Positions 43,219-51,933 are shown, counted from the stretch's first letter. The stretch is DNA of 64,000 nt from Paraburkholderia largidicola (GCF_013426895.1 NZ_AP023176.1:1612001-1676000); one strand, 5' to 3'. Notes: a model not told the origin generated them from the sequence alone. Made by a program: numbers and translations.

Positions 43219-44145
43219 ATGATCAAAGTACGCGACATCGCCTATGTGCGTTATCAGGTGCCCGATCTGAACGTGCAGGCAGCGTTTCTGGGCGACTTCG
43301 GCCTGACCACGCACCGCCACACCGACGACACGCTACAGATGGCGACGCATGGCGGCGGCTATCCCGCCTGGATCGGACAACGTGGCGACAACCGCGCGCT
43401 CGGCGTTGGTTTTATCGTCGATTCGCTTGATGACCTCGACGCGGCCGCCGCAAAGTTCGACCAGCCAGTGCGGCCGAATGACGAACTCGATGCTGGCTCG
43501 ATCGTCACGATCTCAGACCCCGACGGCTTCAGAATCGATCTGCTGCATGGCGGCGACGTGATTGCGCCCCGTGCGGTGCGCGCGCCGCTCGCGCTCAATG
43601 CAACCGGGCAACGGACCCGTCGCGGCGTGACCAATCGCATCGCCGCTGGGCCCTCACATGTGATGCGCCTCGGACATGTCGTGCTCAAGACGCGCGATTT
43701 TCCCGCAATGATGCGCTTTTATCAGGACGTGCTCGGCTTCGCTGTGTCCGACAGCTATTACGCGCAAAAGCCCGATGCGACCGTTGCAGCGTTTTTGCAC
43801 TGCGGCCTGGGTCGCACTTTCACCGATCACCACACGGTGGCACTGATCGGACTCGGCGCGCAAGACATCGATTTCGATCACTGCGCGTTCGAGGTCATCG
43901 ATTGGGATGACCTCGCGAACGGCAATCGCTTTCTCGCTGAGAAAGGCCATCGACATTCGTGGGGCATCGGGCGTCATGTGCAGGGCAGTCAGGTATTCGA
44001 CTACTGGCGCGACCCATTTGGCAACAAGATCGAACATTGGACCGACGGCGATCTCGTCAACGAAGAAACCCCTGTCGGACACGAGCCGCTCTCCCCCGAC
44101 GCGCTCGCGCAATGGGCGCCGCCGCTGCCCGCCGACTTTCTTTGA
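43219..44145 (+). CDS. Extradiol ring-cleavage dioxygenase, VOC type (HsaC/BphC-like)
   Basis: This 308-residue two-domain type I extradiol dioxygenase has an N-terminal VOC domain (DIAYVRYQVPDLNVQAAFLGDFGLTTH) and a catalytic C-terminal domain. Iron ligands are His in MRLGHVVLKTRD (about residue 153), His in DHHTVALIGLG (about 205) and Glu in NKIEHWTDGD (about 271). The ATG at 43219 follows CGGGAGA; the start 16 codons upstream is excluded. It should open a catechol at the meta position. Order after HsaA- and HsaB-like genes mirrors known meta-cleavage operons. Confidence 0.88.
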   Translation: MIKVRDIAYVRYQVPDLNVQAAFLGDFGLTTHRHTDDTLQMATHGGGYPAWIGQRGDNRALGVGFIVDSLDDLDAAAAKFDQPVRPNDELDAGSIVTISDPDGFRIDLLHGGDVIAPRAVRAPLALNATGQRTRRGVTNRIAAGPSHVMRLGHVVLKTRDFPAMMRFYQDVLGFAVSDSYYAQKPDATVAAFLHCGLGRTFTDHHTVALIGLGAQDIDFDHCAFEVIDWDDLANGNRFLAEKGHRHSWGIGRHVQGSQVFDYWRDPFGNKIEHWTDGDLVNEETPVGHEPLSPDALAQWAPPLPADFL

Positions 44146-44176
44146 TTATTCTCTTCAACCTGATTTCAGGCACAAC

Positions 44177-45055
44177 ATGAAACTCGCACGATATACGTAC
44201 AAGAGCAAGACCTCGATTGGCAAGATCGAAGGCGATCGCGTGATCGACCTTCACGTAACGGACGCATGGCTTCCCGACGATCTCACGACACTGCTTTCGT
44301 CGCCCGAAGCGTTGAGCCGCGCCAGGCAGCTCACGGTCGAACAGGCAGGCAGCGTCGCGCTGTCTGAAGTGCGCCTCGAAGCGCCCATCATTCATCCCGG
44401 CAAATTCCTCGCGCTGGGCATGAATTACAAGGATCATGAAGCGGAAGCGCGCCGCCACGGCGTACCCATTCCGCCTTCACAAGTGTGGTTCAACAAGCAG
44501 GTCTCGTGCATCAACGGACCTTTCGATGACGTACATCATCCCGACGTTTGCGAAAAGCTCGACTATGAAGCGGAACTGGGCGTCGTGATCGGCAAGGCGG
44601 GGCGCTACATTTCCGAAGAGGATGCGCTCGCGCACGTCGGGGGATATTTCGTCGCGAACGACGTGACAGCGCGCGACTGGCAGGCAAAAAGCCCGACGTG
44701 GACGCTGGGTAAATCGTTCGATACACACGGCCCCATCGGCCCGTGGGTCGTGACGGCAGACGAGATCGCCGATCCGCAGAACCTTGCCATCCGTCTGCTG
44801 GTGAACGGCGAAGTGCGCCAGCAATCGTCGACGAGCCTGATGACGTATCCCATCGCCCGACAGATCGCGTACCTGAGCCAGGTGATGACCCTCCAACCCG
44901 GTGACATCCTGATCACAGGTACGCCCGCAGGCGTGGGCCTCGCGATGAATCCGCCGCGTTTTCTCGGCGCAGGCGATGTGGTGCGCGTCGAAATCGACGG
45001 TATCGGGCACATCGAAAATCGCATCGTGCCGGAGCCGCGCCGCAAGGCCGCATGA
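44177..45055 (+). CDS. Fumarylacetoacetate hydrolase-family protein
   Basis: This 292-residue FAH-fold enzyme has LALGMNYKDHEAEARRHG, catalytic metal site CEKLDYEAELGVVIGKAGRYISEEDA (Glu-x-Glu), GYFVANDVTARDWQ (Asp), SFDTHGPIGPWVVTADEI and GDILITGTPAGVGLAMNPPRFLGAGDVV. Family members hydrolyse acylpyruvates or hydrate, isomerise or decarboxylate meta-cleavage products. Following the extradiol dioxygenase by 31 bases, it probably processes the ring-opened product to pyruvate plus a shorter acid. Confidence 0.9.
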   Translation: MKLARYTYKSKTSIGKIEGDRVIDLHVTDAWLPDDLTTLLSSPEALSRARQLTVEQAGSVALSEVRLEAPIIHPGKFLALGMNYKDHEAEARRHGVPIPPSQVWFNKQVSCINGPFDDVHHPDVCEKLDYEAELGVVIGKAGRYISEEDALAHVGGYFVANDVTARDWQAKSPTWTLGKSFDTHGPIGPWVVTADEIADPQNLAIRLLVNGEVRQQSSTSLMTYPIARQIAYLSQVMTLQPGDILITGTPAGVGLAMNPPRFLGAGDVVRVEIDGIGHIENRIVPEPRRKAA

Positions 45056-45109
45056 CCGCAGGCGTGCACTGCGCGCCTTCATCGCTGACAAGACAACGGA
45101 AACACTCAA

Positions 45110-46042
45110 ATGGCACAAGCATCCAAAGTGATCATCACCTGCGCGATAACGGGCTCGATACATACGCCGTCGATGTCGCCATGGCTGCCTATCACGCCCG
45201 AACAGATCGCTCAATCCGCCATCGATGCTGCCGCCGCCGGCGCAGCAATCGTTCATCTGCACGCGCGTGATCCGCAAACGGGCATTCCGCGTCAGGACCC
45301 CGCGCTGTTCGAGCAGATTCTGCCGCGCATCAAGGAAGCCTCCGACGTGGTCGTCAACATCACGACGGGCGGTGCGCCGTCGATGAGTGTGGAAGAACGC
45401 CTGTTGCCTGCGCTGCGCTTCAAGCCGGAGATTGCATCGTTGAACATGGGTTCGATGAATTTCGGCATGTACGAGATGCTCGCTCGCTACAAGGCGTTCA
45501 AGCACGACTGGGAACGACCCTACCTCGAAGGAACGGAAGACATGATCTTCCGCAACACGTTCAAGGATATCGCGTACATTCTCGAGTCCTGCCGCGAGAA
45601 TGGCACGCGCTTCGAGATCGAGTGTTACGACATCGGCCACCTGTACACGGCCGCACATTTCATGGATCGCGGACTGTTGCAGGCACCCATTTTTATCCAG
45701 TCCGTATTTGGAATTCGCGGGGGAATCGGCGCGCACCCCGAGGATCTGGCGCACATGAAGCGAACAGCGGACAGGCTGTTTGGTAACGACTATCAATGGT
45801 CGGTGTTAGGCGCCGGTGCGCGCCAACCGCGCGTGCTGACGCAGGGCCTGCTCGCGGGCGGCCATGTGCGCGTCGGTCTCGAAGACAATCTGTGGCTCCG
45901 ACAGGGCGAACTTGCGAAAAGCAATGCCGAGCAGGTCACTTCGATCAGGAATATCATCGAGCAGTTGGGGTATGCAATCGCGACGCCCGGTGAAGCACGC
46001 GATATTTTGGGTCTCAAAGGCAGCGCCAAAGTCGCGTTTTGA
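45110..46042 (+). CDS. Beta-keto acid cleavage enzyme (BKACE, DUF849)
   Basis: This 310-residue TIM-barrel enzyme has N-terminal VIITCAITGSIHTPSMSPWLPITPEQIA, zinc ligands H49-L-H51 in IVHLHARDPQTG and Glu in VRVGLEDNLW, plus VNITTGGAPSMSVEER. BKACEs condense a 3-keto acid with acetyl-CoA, releasing acetoacetate and a CoA ester; Kce (3-keto-5-aminohexanoate cleavage) is the prototype. As the last gene of the operon it could funnel the chain left after ring cleavage into CoA metabolism. Confidence 0.9.
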   Translation: MAQASKVIITCAITGSIHTPSMSPWLPITPEQIAQSAIDAAAAGAAIVHLHARDPQTGIPRQDPALFEQILPRIKEASDVVVNITTGGAPSMSVEERLLPALRFKPEIASLNMGSMNFGMYEMLARYKAFKHDWERPYLEGTEDMIFRNTFKDIAYILESCRENGTRFEIECYDIGHLYTAAHFMDRGLLQAPIFIQSVFGIRGGIGAHPEDLAHMKRTADRLFGNDYQWSVLGAGARQPRVLTQGLLAGGHVRVGLEDNLWLRQGELAKSNAEQVTSIRNIIEQLGYAIATPGEARDILGLKGSAKVAF

Positions 46043-46523
46043 CGTATCTGACCACATGGGATCTCTCCGGCTCCTCAATCGCAGTCGACTCCACGATCGG
46101 CCACCGAAGGGATTTCGCACCTGAAACTCATGCCGAATACTGCAGACCTTAGCGGTTCCTGCAAACAATAAAACGGAAGTCGGGGAAGGTCTGAACAACC
46201 CCTTTTTGACGTTCGATATTTAGGTGGCGCGCTCACTATCGCTCACAAAAGGAAAGTGAGTCTAGGGCTGCGCGCCCTGCAATTTTGCGCTCAGGCGCGC
46301 GTGGCAAGACTCACCGCTCACAAAAGCAAAGCTGCCCGTTTGGAACGGCCGGCTGATACAGGAGATCCGGTTAAATTTGTCTCCGCCGTTCATCGAGACC
46401 CTCTCACGTAGAAAACGCACGGTAAGCAGTTATCGCCGCGATTTTGCTTCGAACTGTGAGACACATTAAAACGTCTTGAAACTGGGCCTCAAACTTCATT
46501 TCATGTTCAATCCAATACGCTGT
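46043..46523. other. Intergenic region at the border of the low-GC island
   Basis: No gene is seen. CGCTCACAAAAG occurs twice (46240-46251 and 46315-46326), each followed by one base and AAAG. The part near 46160-46215 has the look of an insertion-sequence end but cannot be assigned. It marks the change from GC-rich catabolic genes to the less GC-rich 46.5-52 kb segment. Confidence 0.45.
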
Positions 46524-48060
46524 TCAATCGATCAAAGAATCAATTACCTGAGTCTCCTTGGTCCCGAGCGGCTCCGTTTCGGCTGGGCTGATGAGCCAGT
46601 GTGACGCTATCGCGGCCACAAATGCGGTCATCGAGGCATATTTCATTACTTCATGAAGCCCCGCACCAACAATCTCCCTTGCAACACTTCCGTCGATGCC
46701 TTGTTTCTCCAAAAGCGTGGCAGCAACCGTCATATCGCCGCTACCAATGGCTCTCGATATCACGCGCAAGAGATCGCCTCCGACGAACGGTATTGCATGA
46801 CTGACCCCTGATGTGATTCCTTGAAAAAAAAACAGCTCCCAATGCCGCAAAGCCGATCACAATCCCGCTGAATCGCATCGTTCCGGAAACACCCGATGCC
46901 ATCCCCGCGCGATCCGCCGGAATCACCGTCATACCCACCTTGACTACCTGCCCGTTCAGAATACCGGCGCCGATGGACGCAAGCATCATCGGAACAGCGA
47001 CTCTTAGATAACTCATCGTGCCAACCTGTGTCGATGCGATCAAAAGACCGCTTCCAACCAGAATGAGACCGATGACGAGAAGCAATCGCCCCGAGACGCG
47101 GTGCTCAACATACGCAGTCACCAGGCGAGGGACAACGAAAAGCCCGGCAGCAAGAGGCAGCATCAACGCCCCTGCCTTCATCGGACCAAACGCAAGGCCG
47201 TTCTGAAAGAAGAACGGCAGGTAGGTCAACATGGTCAGAAAAGTCGCCGCGTACGCCACTGCCGCAATGTTTGCACCGAGATAGGTCGGACGGATAAAGT
47301 ACGTGAAGTCCATCATCGGTCGTTCCTGGATCCGCTCAACCACGATGAACGCAACCAGGGCCGCAACTGCACAAAAAGCACTCGTCAAGACAGGTTGGCT
47401 TGACCAGCCTGCATGATTTCCAGAGATCAATGCGTACGTCGCCAACCCAAGAAAGGATGCCAAAGTCACCACGCCCACTACGTCAATGCGATTGGCTTTC
47501 GGGTCTCGCGATTCGTTCACAGTGAAGATTGTGAGCGCGATCATAGCCGCGCCAATCGGAAGATTGACGTAGAACGCCCATTGCCATCCGAGAATCTGCG
47601 TTATCACGCCGCCAGCGACCGGTCCGAGCATGATCCCAATGCCGATAATCGAGCCCCAGAACGCAAACGCCTTTGCCCGGTGCTTGCCCTGGAATTCGTT
47701 GGACAAGATTGCCAATGCCGCACTCAACTGCAACGCTGCGCCGGTACCTTGCACCGCTCGCGCCCAGTTCAACAACGTTACCGACGATGCCGCTCCGCAT
47801 ATCAATGACGCCAGCGTAAATACGGCGAGACCGACGACCAGCAGGCGCTTGCGTCCAAACCGGTCAGCGAGCGCACCTGCCGGCATGACAAGGCTTGCGA
47901 ACGCAAGCGTATATGCACTGATTACCCATTCGATCGCCCCAAAATCCGCGTGCAACGTCTGGGCGATTGACGGCAATGAGACGGAAACAATGTTCGCATC
48001 CAGATTAATCATGAACGACGGTATTGAAACGCAGAGCAGTGTCAGAAAACGCCTATCCAT
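46524..48060 (-). pseudogene. DHA2-family MFS transporter, frameshifted in a T9 run
   Basis: The main frame starts at ATG 48060 (GGAG 8 bases upstream) and encodes a 14-helix-type DHA2 carrier: MDRRFLTLLCVSIPSFMINLDANIVSVSLPSIA, GALADRFGRKRLLVVG, RAVQGTGAALQLSAALAIL, motif C GSIIGIGIMLGPVAGGVI. After GAVFF it breaks in a run of nine T (plus-strand A 46824-46832). With eight T the reading continues as GAVFFQGITSGVSHAIPFVGGDLLRVI to a stop at 46524, the normal C-terminus (about 511 aa). This is either a real inactivation, slippage-based phase variation or a sequencing error. Confidence 0.85.
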
Positions 48061-48205
48061 TCTTCGCTCCAACCAAAATGCGGCAAACGCGCATCGAAAT
48101 CGACTTTATCTATGACTTCGGAGGAAGTCTGGATAACCAGCTTCCTCCTTGTTAAGCAATGCTCAATTTAAATTGGACGATCCAGTTACACCTGCGCCGG
48201 CATCA

Positions 48206-49870
48206 TCAGTCGATGATGCGCCTTTGGCGAGTCTCAGGTAGAAAGAAAAAGCCGATGACGAGGGACACTGCAGCGATGACTACGGGGTACCAAACGCCTG
48301 CGTAAATATTGCCCGTTGCGGCTACCAGCGCGAACGCAGTTGTCGGGAGGAAGCCGCCAAACCAGCCATTACCGATGTGATACGGGAGCGACATTGCCGT
48401 ATATCGGATGCGGGTCGGAAACAGTTCGACAAGCGTCGCAGCTATCGGTCCGTACACCATTGCAACGGTCAAAACCAGCCCGATAAGCATCAACAAAACC
48501 ATCGGGTAGTTGATGAGTTTTGGATCAGCTATCGTCGGGTAACCAACTGATTTGATCAGCGTTCCCAGCTTTGCCTCGAAATCCCTGACCTGTTTCGCCC
48601 CTTCCTTGTTGCCCACTCCTGCGATATCAACACTGTCGATTCGGGTGTTGCCTACACGAACGTACGCGACGGTGCCCGCTGGCGCGTTTTCGTTCGAATA
48701 GTTCACTGCTGATCGAGCGAGAAACGACTTCGCGATGTCGCAAGATTTGCTAAAACTCGACGTTCCGACTGGATTGAACTGAAATGAACAACTGGTCGGA
48801 TCGGCCACGACCGTCACCGGTGCGCTTTCCTGCGCTGCATAAAGCGTCGGATTCGCAAACTTTGTCAGTCCGTGAAAAATCGGAAAGTAGAACACGATCG
48901 CGAGCAAGAATCCCAGCAGCATCACCGGCTTGCGACCGACACGGTCCGATAGTGAACCGAAGAAGACGATCATCGGTGTTCCGATCAGCAACGCCGCCGC
49001 GATCATCAAATTTGCCGTCACAGGATTGACCTTAAGGGTCTGCGTCAGAAAAAAGAGTGCGTAGAATTGGCCTGCATACCAGATTACAGCCTGACCAGCG
49101 ACAACGCCGAACAGCGCGATCAGAACAAGGCGAACATTCTTCCACTCGCCGAACGCCTCCTTGATCGGCGCTTTAGACGTCGTGTTTTCCGCCTTCATTT
49201 TCAGGAACACAGGAGATTCCGATAGAGTCATCCGAATCCATACTGAGATTGACACAAGGATCACTGAAAACACGAACGGAATGCGCCACGCCCAATCGGC
49301 GAACGCAGACTCGCCTGCAATCAGACGTGTTCCGAGAATCACGAGCAACGACAGAAAGAATCCCAAGGTAGCCGTGGTCTGGATCCACGCCGTGTAGCCA
49401 CCGCGTTTGTGCCCCGGCGCATGTTCCGCTACATATGTCGCCGCGCCGCCATACTCGCCACCGAGGGCGAGACCTTGCACAAGTCGCAGAACAATCAGCA
49501 ACACAGGCGCGGTGATGCCAATGCTCGCGTACGAAGGTAGTACGCCGACGAGAAACGTTGACGTACCCATCAAAAGAATTGTGACCAGGAAGGTGTACTT
49601 ACGGCCGACCAGATCTCCGAGACGACCGAATACCAACGCCCCAAACGGCCGCACCGCAAAGCCCGCGGCAAACGCCAGCAACGCAAAAATGAACGCCGCT
49701 GTTTCGTTGACGCTCGAGAAAAACTGCTTTCCGACAACAGCGGCAAGCGAGCCGTACAAGTAAAAGTCGTACCACTCAAAGACTGTACCGAGCGACGATG
49801 CAAAGATGATCTTGCGTTCGTCAGAGGTCATCCGTCCTGACTCGTTAAGGGGAATGGCTGAGGTGTTCAA
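48206..49870 (-). CDS. MHS-family MFS transporter with large periplasmic insertion (haloacid-permease-like)
   Basis: This 554-residue metabolite:H+ symporter has IIFASSLGTVFEWYDFYLYGSLAAVVG, RPFGALVFGRLGDLVGRKYTFLVTI, RLVQGLALGGEYGGAATYVAEHAP and a loop 8-9 GSLSDRVGRKPVMLLG. About 100 residues are inserted between helices 9 and 10 (roughly 325-440), with Cys in TSCSF and KSCDIAKSF that may form a disulfide. Length and plan resemble, from memory, the 552-residue chloroacetate permease Deh4p of Burkholderia. It follows the cis-CaaD-like gene by 46 bases. Confidence 0.88.
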   Translation of the reverse strand: MNTSAIPLNESGRMTSDERKIIFASSLGTVFEWYDFYLYGSLAAVVGKQFFSSVNETAAFIFALLAFAAGFAVRPFGALVFGRLGDLVGRKYTFLVTILLMGTSTFLVGVLPSYASIGITAPVLLIVLRLVQGLALGGEYGGAATYVAEHAPGHKRGGYTAWIQTTATLGFFLSLLVILGTRLIAGESAFADWAWRIPFVFSVILVSISVWIRMTLSESPVFLKMKAENTTSKAPIKEAFGEWKNVRLVLIALFGVVAGQAVIWYAGQFYALFFLTQTLKVNPVTANLMIAAALLIGTPMIVFFGSLSDRVGRKPVMLLGFLLAIVFYFPIFHGLTKFANPTLYAAQESAPVTVVADPTSCSFQFNPVGTSSFSKSCDIAKSFLARSAVNYSNENAPAGTVAYVRVGNTRIDSVDIAGVGNKEGAKQVRDFEAKLGTLIKSVGYPTIADPKLINYPMVLLMLIGLVLTVAMVYGPIAATLVELFPTRIRYTAMSLPYHIGNGWFGGFLPTTAFALVAATGNIYAGVWYPVVIAAVSLVIGFFFLPETRQRRIID

Positions 49871-49916
49871 GGGCGTCTCCTACCTGGGTTCTGTGCGGTC
49901 GCGTCTGATTCGCGTG

Positions 49917-50363
49917 TTATTGAGCTTTACTGAGGCTCAGCATGTAGTCACGATCTGCCGCCGATAGCGACTCGAGCCACTCGGCTTCCTTGCCAGGCTG
50001 GGGCAGCACTTGCCCATACTCGACCATGTTGTTCGGCGCCAGCTCGGAGATATACGCCCACAGAAAGCGTTTCTCGATCCCTGTGACACCGTGAATCGAG
50101 TTAATGATGTCGGCGAGTAAGGCGCCTTTTTGTTCTTCAGTACGCCCAGCACGGATGTGTCCATGCACGAAAATCTGTTTCGCGCTGATTTCCACACCAC
50201 CCATGAAATGCGATCCCGACGGGATTTCGCTGAAAATCACCTGAGCGAAAAAGCCTTGCGCGCCAGTGGCCTGGCTGTGGGCTCGTGTAACCTCCTTTGC
50301 GACCTTCTTCTTTTCCTCGGGGGACAACAGGTTTTGAGTTGCGGATACGATGTAAGTAGGCAT
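49917..50363 (-). CDS. Tautomerase-superfamily enzyme, cis-3-chloroacrylate dehalogenase-like
   Basis: This 148-codon ORF gives, after Met removal, Pro1. Counting from Pro1, His28, Arg70, Arg73 (VHGHIRAGR), Tyr103 and Glu114 are all present at exactly the positions reported for cis-CaaD, which also is about 149 residues. The Corynebacterium homologue Cg10062 shares these residues but differs in activity, so a hydratase of 3-haloacrylate or propiolate is the best reading. The product would be malonate semialdehyde. It heads an operon with an MHS carrier and a DHA2 carrier. Confidence 0.87.
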   Translation of the reverse strand: MPTYIVSATQNLLSPEEKKKVAKEVTRAHSQATGAQGFFAQVIFSEIPSGSHFMGGVEISAKQIFVHGHIRAGRTEEQKGALLADIINSIHGVTGIEKRFLWAYISELAPNNMVEYGQVLPQPGKEAEWLESLSAADRDYMLSLSKAQ

Positions 50364-50603
50364 CTTTCAGTCTCCAATAAGAATCCAATCGAACGCGAAT
50401 GAGCTGTCCGAGAACGTTCAAATGTGACGTCGATCAGGTGTAGATGTAGCTGCAACTATTTGTCTGCAAAAATGCGTGCTTATTTCAAGGAACTGACTAG
50501 CAAATAGTTGTAGGTACATCTTATACGGCGTGACCGACATGTCAATACGTATTTTTGTCGTCGAGTCGTGCGCCCTAACCAGGACAACCGCTCAGTTAAT
50601 CGG
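50364..50603. promoter_or_regulatory. Promoter region of the dehalogenase-like operon, with distant inverted repeat
   Basis: CAACTATTTG (50453-50462) and CAAATAGTTG (50501-50510) are perfect 10-bp inverted copies with centres 48 bp apart, between the MarR stop and the tautomerase start. The decamer CTATTTGTCT (50456-50465) recurs at 51049-51058 just upstream of the MarR gene. The sites could bind MarR at both promoters. Confidence 0.5.
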
Positions 50604-51038
50604 TTACTTTAGCGGTACCTGTTGCAGCGCTTCTAACGCTTCCAGTAGCTGCTGATTCGCGGGACCATTGAGAAAACGCTGAACGCCATCCTCAACGAGA
50701 CGCTGGGCGACTCGCCAGTACGGCTCGGCACTTCGGAGCTTCTTAACCCCTTCCTTACTCAATTGAGCGGATCTGTAGCGCGCGTCCTCCTCTGACGGCA
50801 CGCTGACAGTAACCCAGCCAGCGTTGATAAGCACCTTCAGATTTCGTGAAATCGTCGTCTTATCCAACGCTGCTTCCGCAGCGATCTCGTTGTACGTCGC
50901 CGCCCCTAGACGCTCAATTGCGCGCAGCAGCGAGAACTGGGTGATCTTCAGGCCAACCGGCCGCAGAGCCTCGTCGTAAATTCCTGTTAGCTGGTTTGCC
51001 GAGCGTCGAAATTGTGTGCAATAGCAATCCGTAAACAT
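50604..51038 (-). CDS. MarR-family transcriptional regulator
   Basis: This 144-residue winged-helix regulator has RRSANQLTGIYDEALRPVGLKITQFSLLRAIERLGAATYNEIAAEAALDKTTISRNLKVLINAGWVTVSVPSEEDARYRSAQLSKEGVKKL, the full MarR domain with its DxR wing (EDARYRS). It has Cys residues at the N-terminus (CYC). It lies between the two tautomerase genes, transcribed with the cis-CaaD-like operon and away from the MSAD-like gene, and probably represses one or both in response to their substrate. Confidence 0.9.
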   Translation of the reverse strand: MFTDCYCTQFRRSANQLTGIYDEALRPVGLKITQFSLLRAIERLGAATYNEIAAEAALDKTTISRNLKVLINAGWVTVSVPSEEDARYRSAQLSKEGVKKLRSAEPYWRVAQRLVEDGVQRFLNGPANQQLLEALEALQQVPLK

Positions 51039-51543
51039 GGATCCTGTCCTATTTGTCTATGCCAAGGCGGATGCCCTCATGGGCCTCAAAGCTTCAAGAT
51101 GCATATACATCCATCGAAGGACCAAAATGACACGGCACAGCCATATTGTCAAGCTACGACAATCTTCCGACTAATCTGAGCCGCGTTTCTGCGCCGTCGC
51201 CGCCGTCCTCTTTCAACCTCAGCACGGAGCGACCTACCGAAATCTTGTTACGGCGTTGAATACACAGAAAAACGACGAGCAGGAAATCCACTTCGCTGTC
51301 GAAGACGTAGCAAATCATGTCCACGATCTGCCCCTCAGTGAAACCAGAAGTAAATTTGCGAACCCCAACATCTAATTACTCACCCGCGGAAAGCAATCGC
51401 GATGGGGATGAGCGCTCAAGATTGTTCACGTCAATGAACAATGATTTTTCAGATCAGCCATTTAAACCGGGGAAGCCAGCTCCTACACTGAAGTCATGGT
51501 TCGATCGCAACCGCCCTCCGACTACCTTCACCAGGAGAAAGCA
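51039..51543. promoter_or_regulatory. Regulatory region between MarR and the MSAD-like gene
   Basis: No gene is convincing here. ATTGTTCA (51421-51428) and TGAACAAT (51435-51442) form a perfect palindrome with a 6-base centre. A sigma-70-like promoter TTTAAA-N17-TACACT (51461-51489) follows, 19 bases downstream of it, so the palindrome is placed for an activator. CTATTTGTCT at 51049-51058 may be a MarR site. Confidence 0.55.
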
Positions 51544-51933
51544 ATGCCTCTCATCAAGTTCGACGTTATCAAGGGCCGCACGGAAGCACAAACCCGTGCA
51601 ATGCTCGATGGCGCACACCGCGCTGTTGTCAACGCATTCCAGGTGCCAGAGCGCGACCGTTATCAAATCGTGACCGAGCATGAACCAGCCCATCTTATTG
51701 TTGAAGATACGGGGCTGGGAATTGAGCGCACCAAGAACATGGTCGTCATCACCGTGGTGACCCGTTCGCGAGCGCAAGAGGCGAAGGAACACTTTTATCA
51801 AGAAATCACCCGGGAGCTGCAAGAGCGTTGCCAGATCGCTCCGAGCGATGTAGTCGTTTCGCTAGTAAGCAACTCCGACGCTGACTGGAGCTTCGGTCAT
51901 GGCGTAGCGCAGTTTCTCACTGGCGAACTGTGA
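51544..51933 (+). CDS. Tautomerase-superfamily enzyme, malonate semialdehyde decarboxylase-like
   Basis: This 129-codon protein yields Pro1 after Met removal. Asp37 (PERDRYQIV), Arg73 and Arg75 (VVTRSRAQEAK), the catalytic residues of malonate semialdehyde decarboxylase, are all at the matching positions, and the length fits MSAD. AGGAG lies 7 bases before the ATG at 51544. The reaction would be malonate semialdehyde to acetaldehyde and CO2. It is divergent from the MarR and cis-CaaD-like genes. Many tautomerase homologues share these residues, so activity needs testing. Confidence 0.85.
   Translation: MPLIKFDVIKGRTEAQTRAMLDGAHRAVVNAFQVPERDRYQIVTEHEPAHLIVEDTGLGIERTKNMVVITVVTRSRAQEAKEHFYQEITRELQERCQIAPSDVVVSLVSNSDADWSFGHGVAQFLTGEL

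Noticed and set aside
44477..45796. 439-codon minus-strand open frame
   Set aside because: Covers the FAH and BKACE genes in antisense; both of those have clear catalytic motifs.
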